This document shows, one piece after another, positions 13,701 through 26,579 of a DNA stretch of 64,000 nucleotides; the stretch's first letter is position 1; every line of letters begins with the position of its first letter. The DNA lies in contig NC_051123.1 of NCBI RefSeq assembly GCF_014839805.1, positions 4,632,727-4,696,726 of the forward strand, written 5' to 3'. The stretch comes from Manduca sexta. Its lineage: Eukaryota; Arthropoda; Insecta; Lepidoptera; Sphingidae. The notes beneath the pieces are model-generated. The model worked only from the letters and a program-made list of their open reading frames with translations. It was not told the DNA's origin and ran no database searches. Both the position numbers and the translations under genes were made by a program.

Positions 13701-15047
13701 GGCTACTGCTGAGGCGGCGAGATGAAAGCGACCCGTGAGATAGCGTTAAAACACTCATTTGTTTTGTCACCCGAGCACCGACTAATGCGTGCCCTTACCC
13801 CCGGCTAGGGTTGCCACTGAAAGCGTGACGTTTAAGAATGTAGTCTGATTTTAGATGAAATGAAATAAAAGTTGAGAATTCTTTACGTGATACTAAGTTC
13901 GTTATGTTAAAAAGTTTGATTAGCGTAATAACATTGTAAAGCGAAGAGCGTATAAATAATTGTATCGGTGAAATTTTCTAAAAATGTTATACCAATCTAA
14001 TAATGAATTGATTCATTATTTTCTCAACATTAATTATATTATAAAAATATTATAATTTTAAATAAACTAAAATCTAAAAGATTTTATATAATACACTGTG
14101 CAGTGTAGTTGACAACCCTAACCCTCTCAGTCCTCTTGCGCCCGCGCACCTTTGATGTGAACGCGGTAGTTCAGATCTCAATTGTAAGCAATTAACGTGT
14201 GCATACATTGGACCGCGTTTATTTCTCTTTGCTATTGCCAATACTAGCTTTTAAGTAAAAGATATGATAAACTCATATGATGGAAACAATTACTTTATAA
14301 GCCGACAAGATGATTGCGACCGACAAACTTCGTCTTTAAAGTATATCTGATAAGTATTTTTTTCACTATTGTTGTTTTGTGGAAATAAGGTTTTGTTTTA
14401 TTTTCCTCCGTTTTAGACTTGTTTAAAGTTAATAAAAAGGTTCACTTTGTATAAAGTGTAAAATAAAATAAGTTAACGCCTTTCTCCTAGTAAGGTTATA
14501 CAGAGACGCAACTAGAACACCCACCCTTCGCTAACTTATAACCGTCGCATGACATGATGGTAGGGCGAGCCTTACTCCATATAGGGCACAAATTCCAACC
14601 TTCAGCAAGTAGTATTTTTTCGAATCGAAAAGGTTACGTCGTTTTCTTATTACTCGAATTGGAAATCGAACCCAGAACGTCACTGATCAAGAACGATGCC
14701 AATAGACCAATGAGGCGATACAAAAAATATAAGCAAAAACTATTTTTTTTTTACTTTATTAAATTACCACATCCAATTTAACGTTTCTTTAATAATTCCC
14801 AAAACCTTTCTACTAGTTTATTTTAATGGACAGTTTACACAACGCAAGCTGCTGACTAGTGCGCAGCTACTGACTTTGCCAGTCAATAAATATAGTCGCT
14901 GCATCTTGATATGACTGACTGGACGTCGGCGTTACTTTCAAACAGCCCTTTTATCAGTTTATGTAAGCCAAAGGGCTTCTTTGTTGAACCGTGCTGTCCC
15001 TTATAAAGTTCTTACTAGTTACTATCCAGCACGAGTTCAGTAGCTTT
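10746..15047. other. non-coding DNA with one probable SINE relic
   Basis: No exon is recognisable. The less AT-rich stretch at about 11350-11900 looks like a decayed interspersed repeat of unknown family. At 14649-14715 the reverse complement reads TTGGTCTATTGGCATCG, then GGGTTCGATTTCC, resembling a tRNA A/B-box pair and hence a SINE head on the - strand. The rest is ordinary AT-rich sequence. Confidence 0.4.
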
Positions 15048-15260
15048 TTGTTGGTAGTAGGATATATTTTATATCCGGATAGTGACCGTACAAGGTATTA
15101 AAACCTGCCTTTGGCCCCCGTGTGTCGCGTTCCAGGATCAGACTATATATCCGATTCCAACAGGCCGACATAATTGTGCCGTCTGCCGAGGGGTAATCAT
15201 CTGTGGTCAGTAGATATTGTATTGGACTCCACTCTACTTACTATAAGGTGCAATGGGATA
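15048..15260 (+). repeat. interspersed repeat, family A, copy 2
   Basis: It has GTAGGATATATTTTATATCC, GATAGTGACCG, GTGTGTCGCGTTCCAGGATC, GATTCCAACAGGCCGACATA and GACTCCACTCTACTTACTAT in the order seen at 5749-6005 and 21873-22105. It is diverged and slightly shorter than the other full copies. Confidence 0.75.
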
Positions 15261-15612
15261 TTGTATAAAACTGACACACTACTAGCTACCGTGTACCCAA
15301 GCCATAAGCCTTAAATTTTATATATTTTCATATTTATTGGCTGTATATTATATTTAATCGTTAATAACTGTTCACTGCGCGGCCTGCTGACATTAATGCG
15401 GTTTAAAATGGTGTAGTTTTATATTAATACAATGTTATTTCGTCGGGTCGTTTTGATACTTTAATGTTTTCGCGCATGAACGTCGCGTGATTTCCTCAAG
15501 TTATTTTTGCTTGATAATATTTGATTGAATGACGTCACAAAGAATTGAATGATAATACTGATATATTATTTATTTATTGTTTCGGATTACCAGTATATGA
15601 TGCATAGTAACA

Positions 15613-15933
15613 ATAATATCAGCCCTGTATTATATACTTGCCCACTGCTGAGCACGGGCCTCCTCTACTACTGAGAGGGATTAGGCCTTAGTCCACCACG
15701 CTGGCCTAGCGCGGATTGGTAGACTTCACACACCTTCGAAATTCCTATAGAGAACTTCTCGCGTATACAGGTTTCCTCACGATGTTTGCCTTCACCGTTA
15801 AAGCTAGCGATAATTCACAAAGAATACACACATAATTTTTTTTTTAGAAAAGTTAGAGGTGTGTGCCTTTGGGATTTGAACCTGCGAACATCCGTCTCGG
15901 CAGTCCGTTCCACAACCAACTAGGCTATCGCCG
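15613..15933 (-). mobile_element. tRNA-derived SINE, family C, copy 1
   Basis: Read on the - strand, the head carries an A box TAGCCTAGTTGG and a B box GGTTCAAATCCC, as in tRNA genes. The body and a short AT-rich tail follow, the tail lying at the left end in + coordinates before ATATCAGCCCTGTATTATA. It matches the better-preserved copy at 49897-50240 over its full length. Imperfect flanking repeats, TAGTAACA at 15605-15612 and TACTAACA at 15942-15949, may be the target duplication. Transcription would use RNA polymerase III. Mobilisation would need a partner LINE that is not in this window. Confidence 0.85.
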
Positions 15934-16527
15934 TGTAATAATACTAACAAAAAAAGACGCATACATTAGCTAAATTTTTTGCTCTTCAAGAAGGCATCCA
16001 CTATATTTGCTTACGCCACTATATAGTTTCAAATAAATTTTATAAATCTTATAAATATAGCAATTACGAACATTAACCACTGTATAAGACAAACATTTCT
16101 TTGTATACGGCCAACGCAAAGTGGCTCCACTGCAACAAATATTGATATAAGACCCTTCTCTCCAAAACGCATTTAGAATAAACTCGACAACTCTCAGTAA
16201 CTCCAGATTAAAGTATTAGGCCTATTGCACTCTTCAGACGATGAACGCGCGTATTACAGCTTTTTTAATGAAATCTCGTTGGTGTTCACGAATCAACGCA
16301 CGTTGACTTACGAATAACACCCACTCATACTTAAGACGCTTTCCTTGCATAATTCTTAACATAGTATGTATAATGTGTAACTTCAATGTATAATCTGCTG
16401 AAAAAATAAATAAATAAATATAGTAAAAAATAGTTATCTGCCAGCCAGTATCTTGATTGTCAACAGTCAAAGCTTCTGTTCTTTAGTCAAAATTATGATG
16501 TTGCCAACTCTTATGGCTATTACTTTA

Positions 16528-16650
16528 TATTCGATCTCAACAGGCCGGCATAATTACGTCGACTGGCAAGGGGTAATCTCTTGTTAATCGACATGTGGAT
16601 ACTATTCCACTTACCATCAGGTGCAGTAGTACTTTGCGGTTCTCGTATAG
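16528..16650 (+). repeat. interspersed repeat, family A, 3' fragment
   Basis: CAACAGGCCGGCATAATTAC, GTCGACTGGCAAGGGGTAAT and TTCCACTTACCATCAGGTGC match the second half of family A. The first half is missing. Confidence 0.65.
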
Positions 16651-16734
16651 AAAACTCGTCGTTTTGTATTTTGATATAATTTACTTATGAACGAACAAGC
16701 TTACTTAATTCTTATCTTATCTTAATATTATAAT

Positions 16735-16920
16735 TGCGAAAGTTGTGAATTTTTTATATGTTTGTTAGAAGTATACTCAGAAACAGCTAAACGGATTTGT
16801 ATAAAATTTTACACACAGATACACCAAATCCTAGATTAACACATAGACTATTTCATTCCAGAAATTTTCTCCCATATGGATTGTTTCATCTAATTTTTAC
16901 ATAGATGGCGCTGTTCGTTT
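16735..16920 (+). repeat. decayed interspersed repeat
   Basis: GCGAAAGTTGTGAATTTTTT, then TAAACGGATTTGTATAAAAT and TTAACACATAGACTATTTC, is the layout of a common lepidopteran repeat (GCGAAAGTTTGTGAG ... ACGGATTTTGATG ... ACACATAGGCTAC), recognised from memory. It ends near ATAGATGGCGCTG, a CTCF-like core at 16901-16913 that may belong to the repeat. Confidence 0.55.
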
Positions 16921-17235
16921 AGAAACGTTTATAACGGGAAAGGCTTCCCAAGCGACCAAAGCCGAAGCAACTGATCTTGCACAATTCTTACCATTGTATA
17001 AAAACAAGTGAAATGCGCAACCTTTGTTATCCTCAACGATTCACCGACCTTTAATCGAAATTAAACGCAACCGGCAATTATCGACGATTATTCGCAATAA
17101 TTAAATTAAGCACGTAAAATGGCTATAAATTTAATGGACCAGTTATTTTTTTGCGCAGTATGTATCTTTAATACGTTTTAAACCCTCAAAAAATTATTGT
17201 GATATTTTCGACGTTATTTGGTTGAGCAATGCTGG

Positions 17236-17871
17236 CCACTGGTTTTTAGGGCTCCGTACAATTAACCCTTATACGGTCACTTTTCGTTTGTCTGTTTGTT
17301 AAAATCGTTTTTCTCAGAGCGTAGAGCTAGCAAGTTTATGTCGAATATTCGGGACTATGTTTTCTTTGTGCTGTGAAAGTTCCATCGCAAAATTACACTT
17401 ATAATGTCACTTTTTGTCCGTGTTTGTCTTTCAAGGTCGTTTTTCTCAGGAGCGTAGAGCTAGTAAGTTAAAGTTTATGTCCAATATTCGGGACTATGTT
17501 GTCTTTGTGCTGTGAAAAAATCAAACGTGTAAGTCAGCATAATCATAAGATATGACCGTTTATGTTGCGTATTTTCGCATATTTTGCGATTTTAAATAGG
17601 AATCAAAACCTTAGGTTACTTCCAGTGGACTCGGAATCCCGAAATTTAGCCACACGCGATGTTTTACGACACATGTAAAGAGTATTTTGAAAACCGTAGA
17701 AGTATACTTTAAAAAAATACAAATTAACTATTACAAACTTATTATCTGCGGTTGGTGTAACAGCCGTTTCTAGAGAACGAACGGCAAAATTAAGTTTGTC
17801 TAGTTTAAACTTACATACAAGTTTGTACGGAACCTTCAATGCGCGAGTCCAACTCGCACTTGTTCAGTTTT
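17236..17871 (+). mobile_element. interspersed element with GTACGGA-type ends and an internal tandem duplication
   Basis: The left end has TTTTTAGGGCTCCGTACAA. The right end has TTTGTACGGAACCTTC, then GCGCGAGTCCAACTCGCACT and GTTCAGTTTTTT, which is the familiar end of a very common lepidopteran repeat. Inverted similarity of the GGNTCCGTACAA blocks gives TIR-like ends of about 11 bp. Inside, a roughly 130-bp segment containing TCAGAGCGTAGAGCTAG and ATTCGGGACTATGTTTTC occurs twice in tandem (about 17274-17403 and 17404-17528). There is no coding capacity. Confidence 0.65.
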
Positions 17872-17994
17872 TTATGACGCTATAGGAAATTGATCACGTG
17901 GTAAGGAATCATCAGCATCCAGCATCCATCCTTGGTTATTCAAGAACAATAGGCCGGGCTACGACTTTTAATCAAGTATGGTAAAGTAACGTCA

Positions 17995-18075
17995 CAGCGC
18001 CTGTTTTTAAGCGGAGTGAGGTCAAGATGATTATCACTCACTAGTCGATACAATTATGCCGGCCTGTTTAAAATT
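17995..18075 (-). repeat. interspersed repeat, family A, inverted fragment
   Basis: GCGGAGTGAGGTCAAGATGA, TTATCACTCACTAGTCGATA and CAATTATGCCGGCCTGTT are the reverse complement of the 3' half of family A. Confidence 0.6.
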
Positions 18076-21000
18076 TCGTTATAATACAAGATATAAATAT
18101 CTGATGTTACCGGTAATGTCACTGTTAAAATAAAAAGATTTTAATTTCTGCATCAATTCTGTGAAACTGTTAAACCATCTCTTAAAATTCAAGCAATCAA
18201 AATCAACTATATGGTACTCAATAGTTTCAAGTATTAAATTATATTATGTGCTGTTATTTGTGACGCGTGGAGTAGTTATAAACACAAAATATGTCACAAA
18301 TTTCAATAAACAGAAATCAACAATGTTTTTAGTCCTTGTGACCTATTAAAAAAAAAACTATACAAAAAGGTTTCACAAAAAATATGAACTAGGCGTTGCT
18401 CGCGGCTTCGCTCGCATGTAAAACCTTTATCGCTACAAAAGTCCCTATACTGTGGCCAGCGCCATATACTTAAAAATTTAATTATTTCCCGTGTTAGCAA
18501 ATTAACGGGATATAGTACCGCATTAGTAAAGTAAGATGAAATATGAATGTTTTAATACAAAACTTTTTAAGTAACCTTCCATTTTATTGTTAACCAAGCT
18601 ATAGAGTTGGTAAAATAAACCCGTGTCTATGGTTCATTCACAAGAGTGTTAGAAGCACTCGGTGCCGCGATTGCCATAAGGATGAAGAGATAAAAGCAGA
18701 GTGCGCCCGGCTGAGTGTTTTTATATGTTAAGGGGCGGATTATAACGGTGTTTATTGGACTGCGGCCAACCGGTAGCCGTTTGATGCGTTCGATTTTTGA
18801 TTTTTTTTTGTTGTTAAATATTGTGTTCGAAATTTGAATTTTGACGTATTCGTACCACAGATTATAACATTTGTGGATGCATGTAGTCTGATACTGTTAC
18901 AGGTTGTATTAAAAATATTTTTATGATTACAATAAAATTAAATTTGACCATACACGTTAAAATTGTTTTTACGATTATAACAAGTGCGTACTCAAAAAGC
19001 CGAAATTAACAATTCGAACTTAAAACACATTAAACGAGTCGCGTCCACGTTTTACAATATAATAATTTCAAAACTCAATCAGATGGTCGATTGCGAGATT
19101 TTCAAATGAAACCCAGCCGTCATTGCGCTCGTCCGCGCCTTTTCCGTTCTTACGCATGCATAAATGGAGAAACCTGACCGAACATTGTGCTCTCCATTAA
19201 TTGAATTGCAATAATAACCGCGCGAATAAATTCACATGAGTCCCGATATACGCGGCATATAAAGAGCTCTTTATGCCAAACAAATCGGCCTCCTTTGAGA
19301 AGTTCAAACGCGCCGCACACGAATAATCGCGTTATTTTATTTGTCGTTATTTTGTTTATCGCGGCCATTGAGCGAGCGGCAGAGGCGCGCTGTATGAACC
19401 CACCCGCGCCGCGTCTCCACGAGCCAATGTGCGCAATTTGTTGCACATATTCTGCTTAATTTATTAAGTTTAATGTGTACATGCCTTTATATCGGCTCGA
19501 CAAATTACATTTCTCTTAATGATGTTTTATACATAGATGTTGATGTCAAATACGATGGTTCAAGTTTGCGCAGCGCTTTTGTGCGTTTTATGTTTGATAA
19601 AAAATTACAATGTGCTATTTTTTTTTATTATTAAGTTATTTTATGGCCTAATGGAAATAGTGTTACTGCTCATTGTAGCATAAATATATATATATATATA
19701 TATATATATTTAAATGCTTTTAAGCATAAAACTACGTACAGAAATGTAATGGAAAACTGTTCTAATAGTTTCAAAGTGATTTTAACTATAGTTTACATAA
19801 AATTTTGTCGTTGGATACGTATTCTAATAATCTCTACGAATTGCAGGGTTATTTATCATTAATAGGGTTGTATAATGTATATATCGTTGATAATGTGCCC
19901 TTCACAACTAGCGGAAATGTTTCTCATGTTTATGATTTGAATGTTATTGGAATACTGGCTTGAAATGCAAAAAGTATTTAAAAACCTGCCATGACCCATC
20001 ATGTTTAAAAAAGGAATTGTCCATGAAACTAGCAACATAGCTTTGAGAAACTTAGCTCAGTTATCTTACATAACCGCTAATGGCCAGTATTTTTACTAAA
20101 TAAAAAAATCTTTTGAAATATTCATTATTTGATTTTGGGGCTTTACGTGTAATTATAATCAGTTAAATATAATAAATATATTTTTTTACATTTAATGATA
20201 CATTTAATAGCGACACTATAGCTTTAAAAAAACTGTTCAGTAGTGTCAGAAATTACGATTTACGAACTAAACATACATTTTTTTTTTCTCATATACATTT
20301 TTTATGTATTAACCATAAAGGCTGTTTACACCTACTTTTAATTTCTAGGTGTTTGTCGAGTCTGCAAATACTTTCGCCGTTCATTATTCTATGCCTGTGA
20401 ACATAAAGTTGATAAAAAATTGTCATGTAAAACTCAAACGGGCTTCAATGTACATTTCCTTATGGTTTTCCTTGATTATTCGCATCATTTAAATTATAAC
20501 TTATATTGTAATTGCATGATTAATATAATTTAAAGTGTTAAGTTGATGAAGAATTTTTATAAAATCTATTTATTATACTTAAAAAAAATGGTTATTATTT
20601 ACCTATACTTTTAAAGCAAAGTATAATGTGAACATCATTATCTAAAGCATGTATCAGAAATCAAAGCATGTTCTGCGTAGCCGACGGCATTTTTCGAAAT
20701 ATGGCGGACGATCATAAACGTCAAAACTCTAGACCGGCTTTGTACTAATGAACCGCTTGTGAAGCGACTGACTACGATTTCAATCCTAGGCAAATATTTC
20801 TGCAATATAAATAAGTTTTGTGGAAAATCTTACAGTATTCCTAAATAACTCATGTTCCTTAGTCAACATGGTCGACTTAAATAAATTCTCAAGGTTAAAC
20901 TTGGGAATCGAACTCAGCTCTATACAGCTACTTACCTGGATTTTTACACATTATCTCAGAGCTCATAAATCGAATATCGTCGCAGTAATCTAGCCACTTG

Positions 21001-21325
21001 GCGGGCCGCTTCAATTAACATTAAAACGTGTTCAAAATCCGGCAATTAAAGAGATAACGCCACGCTTCTGGTGGTCTCTGGCACTAAACGTAAATAGTAG
21101 ATGGGACAGGGGTGGAATCAGGTAATTATAGTGTGGTCTATGTTAGGTGACCCCCAAAAATTCCTATGGTGATATTAAGGCTACTTTCCGGTTTAAGAAG
21201 GGAAATTTATTTTGATTCTCATATTGTTTAGTTATTTAAATATGGGTTAAGTTAGGCCGTTGGAAAACTAATCGCCAGTGTGAAACGCAATAACACAACA
21301 GCTTTTATTTTCCGTAAAACTGTAA
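18076..21325. other. non-coding DNA, no recognisable gene
   Basis: AT-rich intronic sequence with a (TA)n run at 19685-19709. The stretch 19090-19450 has higher GC and complexity than its surroundings, with no repeat signature; an antisense open frame there has no family features. A possible SINE relic with a B-box-like GAGTTCGATTCCC on the - strand lies near 20905-20920. Confidence 0.4.
19685..19709 (+). repeat. (TA)n microsatellite
   Basis: A perfect alternating TA run of 25 bases. Confidence 0.95.
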
Positions 21326-21560
21326 CCGCCTTATTCATAGACATTTTTTATTTAAAGACGAAGTATTGCTGTGATAACAAGTCTGTTTCTCAGCTTTGTT
21401 TATCTGACAGCCAATTAGGTTAAAGTTGTATCTCAATATTAGCCAATCAAAACGGCCCTATGTCTACGCACTGCGAAGGCTGCCATGTCGTTAGTACTGA
21501 GAAACAGACTTGTTCTAGCAATGCTCCGTCCTTAGCTAAAAAAGTCTATGAATAAGAGGG
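21326..21560 (+). mobile_element. TIR MITE, family D, copy 1
   Basis: The 235-bp element has long terminal inverted repeats. The left end CCGCCTTATTCATAGAC and an AACAAGTCTGTTTCTCAG block are mirrored at the right by CTGAGAAACAGACTTGTT and GTCTATGAATAAGAGGG. The inverted arms extend about 55-60 bp. The flanks are GTAA on the left and TTAA on the right, suggesting a TTAA-like target. The internal region (CAGCCAATTAGG, AGCCAATCAAAACGGCCC, GCACTGCGAAGGCTGCCATG) reappears in inverted orientation in the copy at 44364-44634. There is no coding capacity. Confidence 0.88.
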
Positions 21561-21872
21561 TTAATCTATAAAAATCTCATCACGATTTATGTCATAAACA
21601 TACTCTACAATCCATATCTATCATCATTATTACCTTATTTATCCCCCAAAACTTAAATTGCCCCCCAAAACCCAAAGTACATCCACGTAGACAGTAGCTC
21701 GTCTTTATATGGAGAAAGTCGAAAAGTATAAGCAATACACATTAAAGTAATAAAAAAAAACATAGCTCTCAAATATTATCAGCTAATAAAATTACTGATT
21801 GCTTCTGGCCATGTTTGTTTATTTGTCGCTTTTAACATTTTAAGGTGGTATCAAATTTTACTGGATTGATTT

Positions 21873-22105
21873 TAATGGTGGGTGGATACATTTTATATCC
21901 GCCTGGATAGCGACCACCGTACTCAAGTTGTTAAAACCCGTCATAGTGGTCCACGTAAAATCGCGTTCCGGGATCAGCCTGTGTATATCCGGTTCCAACA
22001 GGCCGGCATAATTGTGTCGACTGCCGACGGGTAATCATCTCTCGTGAGTCGACATTCTATTGGACCTACTCCACTTAGTATCTACAGTGAGATCACTTTT
22101 CCGAG
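21873..22105 (+). repeat. interspersed repeat, family A, copy 3
   Basis: This is the best-preserved family A copy. In order it has GATACATTTTATATCCGCC, TGGATAGCGACCACCGTAC, TCGCGTTCCGGGATCAGCC, CCGGTTCCAACAGGCCGGCA and CTGCCGACGGGTAATCATCT, then ACCTACTCCACTTAGTATCT. Confidence 0.8.
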
Positions 22106-22516
22106 CACGTATGTAAAAATTTAAGATTCTATGTGCGTTTTAACTTGGTGCGAAAAAGGGAGTATATTATACCTGGTGGTTATATTATAAAGTTATTGGA
22201 GATATTGTGTCGACCGACGGCTAATTAATTTTGAATCCAACATCTATCGACGATCGAGCCTTTATAATAAGTTTTGTAGTACCACTGTTTTGTTTATTTC
22301 GTTTGCACCGTATTTATTTTCAAATTATGTTTGATAGAAGTATATATATTTTTTTCTTTTCTTTACTTATCATGGTGTGGCCAAAAAAATTCGTATTTGT
22401 AATATAAATAAATACTTCCAATAACTGCCAATAAAGACATCATCAATTTAACAATTTACAATATCCATCGTAAATTTAGAAAAATTCCAATAAACGTATT
22501 TGAACGTTAAAATAAA

Positions 22517-22740
22517 CTAGCGACCCGCCCCGGCTTCGCACGGGTGCAATGCTGATACTAAATACACTACAGAAAAACTGTGAACGTTGTATATAACAAC
22601 ATAGCGGCCCGCTATGGCTTCGCACGGGTATAACATAACAAAATAACTGTATTTCTCCACAATTTAATGGATGTTATTATACATATAAACCTTCCTCTTG
22701 AATCACTCTATCTATTAAAAAAAAACGGCATTTCTGATAT
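22517..22740 (+). repeat. lepidopteran repeat with GACCCGCCCCGGCTTCGC start
   Basis: CTAGCGACCCGCCCCGGCTT, then CGCACGGGTGCAATGC, is followed about 80 bp later by a diverged second copy of the same block (ATAGCGGCCCGCTATGGC, TTCGCACGGGTATAAC). CTTCCTCTTGAATCACTCTA comes next. I know this string of motifs as a widespread lepidopteran repeat. There is no coding sequence. Confidence 0.65.
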
Positions 22741-25440
22741 ATCTCCTAAAACACGTATAATGAACCCTAACTTATAATAGCGATATTTTTATTATTAACA
22801 CAGCGGCCATTGCAAGGCGTGACGTAATAACTTAAGCCTCTAGCACACTGTGTTGCAACTAATCCGCACGCTATTGTGTCAACCCCCTTAGTTATGTCAC
22901 CCTAGTTCGAATTCCAGTGTACGTTATTACGGAGGGATATGGTTGAAAATCGCGCTGTAAGTTTTCTAGAGGGCTTGATTTGAAATTAATAATAATTTTT
23001 CAAAGTAACGTTGGCTGGGTGCATCGGCAGTTACAATTTGATTCGTTTTTATTTAACACCCCTATCGGATATGGTGGGATATTTGTATAACTTAATTTGT
23101 TAGATTTTTTAGTTTTAAATTCCGTAGGAAGCCATATTATATTTAGTTTCAATACGGTTTATATTTTTATTTGATCACGTATACTTTTTTTTATAAATAT
23201 GAAAAATTGTAGGAATTGAATCAGCATATTTTTTATATATTTTATTTGTTTCATATATATTTTAATTAATAAACATTTTAGACAGATTTCCAAGTACAGT
23301 AAGTATCTCTACATCTTAGAAGCGATTTTGAAAAATCTTGATTCCAATGTATAGTTTGTAATCGCAATTTGTAATATATGTTTATAGATTAACTCTCAAA
23401 ACAAATTTAATTAACACTTCAATCAAATGTAGCCTACGTTAAGTGCATTCGTTTCTACCTCCTTAGAGAAAAAAAATAAAATTAAATACTTTATTTATCA
23501 TGTAACCGAACATAGCTGCACCTATGATACGTCAAAGAAAGTTATAGAAAAAAAAAATACTAAATTATAACAAAATTATATAATTACAGACATTTTAAGT
23601 TAGGAATAAAATTAACAAAAAACAGAAGGTAAACAAAAGCAGCCAGATCGGGCTGGCAGGTGAGTAAAAATTAAAAAATAATCTGTCGCAATCCTCATCA
23701 GTGAAGACTATATGACCCCTAGCCTAGCTGACCTATCAACCTTATTTTATTTTATCCGTGGTGCTTTATAACTAGCTTATCTAGTTGTAAATGTCCCTAT
23801 CCTTGAGGTTATAACGCCTCCTTAGATCATGATTTTGTCACCCGCATTGCTCTGGAGGAAAGTGGACCATTAATATTTCCAACTCCTCCCTATCTTTCTA
23901 TTTGATTAATTTCGTTGCGGGATAATGACATATTAGTTTTCCCTGAGACTCGCCGAGCTTCACTGCTCGGTGTCATAAAATGCGTGCCACTGCTGATCCT
24001 GGCAATTAAAAAACAACACCATATATCTAACTGATTTAACTGTCCCGCTTTTAACCACATATTTCAATTTAGAGAAATTAGACTATCCTTGCGATCAGGC
24101 GGCAAATATCACCTTTAAAACAATGTTGATTAAGGCGAAAATTGGATGCCTTAGCTACACTCTCGACCCTTGTATAAAGGCATAACGTGTTTAATTTTTT
24201 TATAACAATAAATATTTTGAACCATTCCATTGAACTTTTAAATAGTAAGTAACATGTTTATTTTAACATGGAGTCAATATGTTACTCTACCAAGTTTCAT
24301 TACACTTCGCTTTCCTTATGCCACGGAAAATCACATTTCCAGGAAAGCCGTGTGAATCATTTGAACGTGGAAAACTCCTCCATGACAATTTTTACTAATG
24401 AAAATAAAAATGTAAGGGTGGCATCCAGTACAATAGTAAAGATATGGCGAGGTAGCTTCGTATAGCTTTTGGTAGAATTTTATTGATGTGTATCGCTTTC
24501 TAGTATTTAGATATTTGCTAAACAACATTTTTCATTAACTAAAATATACGTGCTATGAAATTTGCTTAACATTTGTAAGATAAAAAAGAAAAAATGCAAT
24601 GATGTCGTTTTCATTTCTTTAGGCATTCAAAAAAGAGGACTCTGCAATTAAAAAGTTATATATCAGGACATTTTAGGACGAACCACTGTTAAAACGATCC
24701 ATTCCCATCAAATATATACCTTGTCGTTATATAATTAATGCAAGAGATTATAAGAGAGATTTTATAAGCACTTCTGGAGCGTAAATAATAGATGCCCTAT
24801 TTTAAATTGCAATTATATAAGTATTAAATCGCTTACCACACATCAAAATATACCGTCTTATCCATCAACAAAAGATCCCAAGCTATAAGTCTCAATCATA
24901 TATCAAAAAACCATCAAAAAAATATCCGAAGCGACATGTCGCAGTGGAACACAACTTCTCTTCCTTTCTCTAGCGGCGAGGGTGACAATGAGATCGCCGT
25001 TCCCGCGCCGTGATTGGCCCGCCGGCGTGACGTCACAGGGCGTCCGGTCACGCCCCGTTGGCATTACCGGATTAGAATGTCCGGTATTGTACAAAGATGT
25101 CGCCTGTTCGATACCTACATCGGATATTCCCTTTGAACTGGTTTTTATGTTGAGAAACTATTTCGTAGCATTATAAAAGGCATCTAGAAGTAATGTAGCT
25201 ATTTGATGTATTAGAATAGATACGTTTTACTTCAAAGTTATTAAAGCCACTGTTACATAAAGTATTGGAGGTAGATTTGACTAAATCTTCCAGAACTAAC
25301 TTTCTGGCGTGCAAAGACGTTAAACAGTAGTTATAGAGCGAACGTCAGGACTAAATTAAATTGCCCAAAAAATACAATTAGTAATTGCTACGTCTACTTT
25401 ATAATAATCATTTCGTATTAATTTATCTTTACTACTTTCT
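22741..25440. other. non-coding DNA with a promoter-like patch
   Basis: AT-rich sequence without a recognisable gene. A short GC-rich patch at about 24970-25080 combines a CCAAT-type box (inverted ATTGG at 25013-25017), a perfect TGACGTCA palindrome at 25028-25035 and several GC-rich runs. Its function is unproven. Confidence 0.4.
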
Positions 25441-25443
25441 TAC

Positions 25444-25620
25444 ATCCTTGTTGTAAATGTTATAGTTGTTGTATAATGTCCTATTGTTGGGCAAAGGCTT
25501 CCCCAAGATCTTTACATGAATCACGATCCTGCGCTATACTGAACCAGTTATTTTGAAATGATTCCAGTTCGTCCCGCCATCTCTTTGGTCTACCTCAACG
25601 CCTACAAGCCTAATTCACAT
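25444..25620 (+). repeat. retroelement-like repeat fragment
   Basis: GTCCTATTGTTGGGCAAAGG, CTTCCCCAAGATCTTTACA, then CGTCCCGCCATCTCTTTGGT and CTACCTCAACGCCTACAAG resemble a common insect repeat (TGTTGGGCAAAGGCCTCCCC ... CCATCTCTT). In my recollection this repeat is linked to LINE-type elements. The copy is diverged, and family assignment is tentative. Confidence 0.45.
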
Positions 25621-26579
25621 TAGGTAATAGTAGACCTAAAAAAGTAAAGGCTATTGAATTTTTTGTATACTATTTTCACACTAGCAACATGGTCACATGA
25701 TTAAATGACCTTATAGGCCATAAATATTATTAAATTCCACAAAAAAATGGATACATTATCACGCTTCAAACCATAAGGTATAAAATTTTAAAGCATTTTT
25801 ACTTAAATATATTTTGCATCAGGTAGAGTTCGCTTTTTATAAGACTAAACTTATAAAACAGAGCATACCGCGAGAATATCTTTCTGATCTACTTATACTT
25901 TTATAGTCAAGCGTAAAAATTAATTCAAAATATGTTACCCCAACAAATACTGAAAAAAGAAAAACATTTAGGCCTCTATAATTACATAAAAAAAAATATA
26001 ACACTAGAATCTAACATTTAATTATCCATCGAAAAACAAAACTACAATTGACATGTTATAACCAAACGTCTTTCTTAGAAAGTGAGGAACTGAAACACGT
26101 CGAAAAACATATAGAAAGCATGTAGGTCGCATTCCGAGCCGGGCTGGCCCATGAGCCGACGTAATTGGCCCCGGCGCCCGTCTCTGGCCATTTTGTTCAT
26201 TTTTGGCCCTTGGACGGCCGTTCCACTAGTTTTTTTGCCCATCGTTTGTTGGTTTTGGGAATTAGCATGTCTTATTAGCATAACTGTCTGATAGCGCGAT
26301 TGCTGTTTTAGCGGCTCGCTTCGGCTCGTCTTAACATTTGCATTTGTTTTATTGTCAATGTGTTTGAGTAATTATATTATGTAATTAGAGGATCTATAAC
26401 TTATTAGACTATAGATATGAACCTAGAAAGTTGTACTCGTCTACAATACAACTTGAAACAAAGATTGACTTATTAGAACCGCAGTATTCTTATAAGACAA
26501 AGCGAACGTCCGTAGAGAACAAAAACATTAACATAGAAAAGTAACATCTCGTGTGTTCTGTGCCAATCGAGTCTCGTCA

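Noticed and set aside
14649..14715. A functional tRNA gene
   Set aside because: A- and B-box-like words are present, but no cloverleaf with matching acceptor stem can be drawn. A SINE head is more likely.
19150..19446. 98-codon antisense frame
   Set aside because: No recognisable domain. The patch is more plausible as non-coding regulatory DNA.
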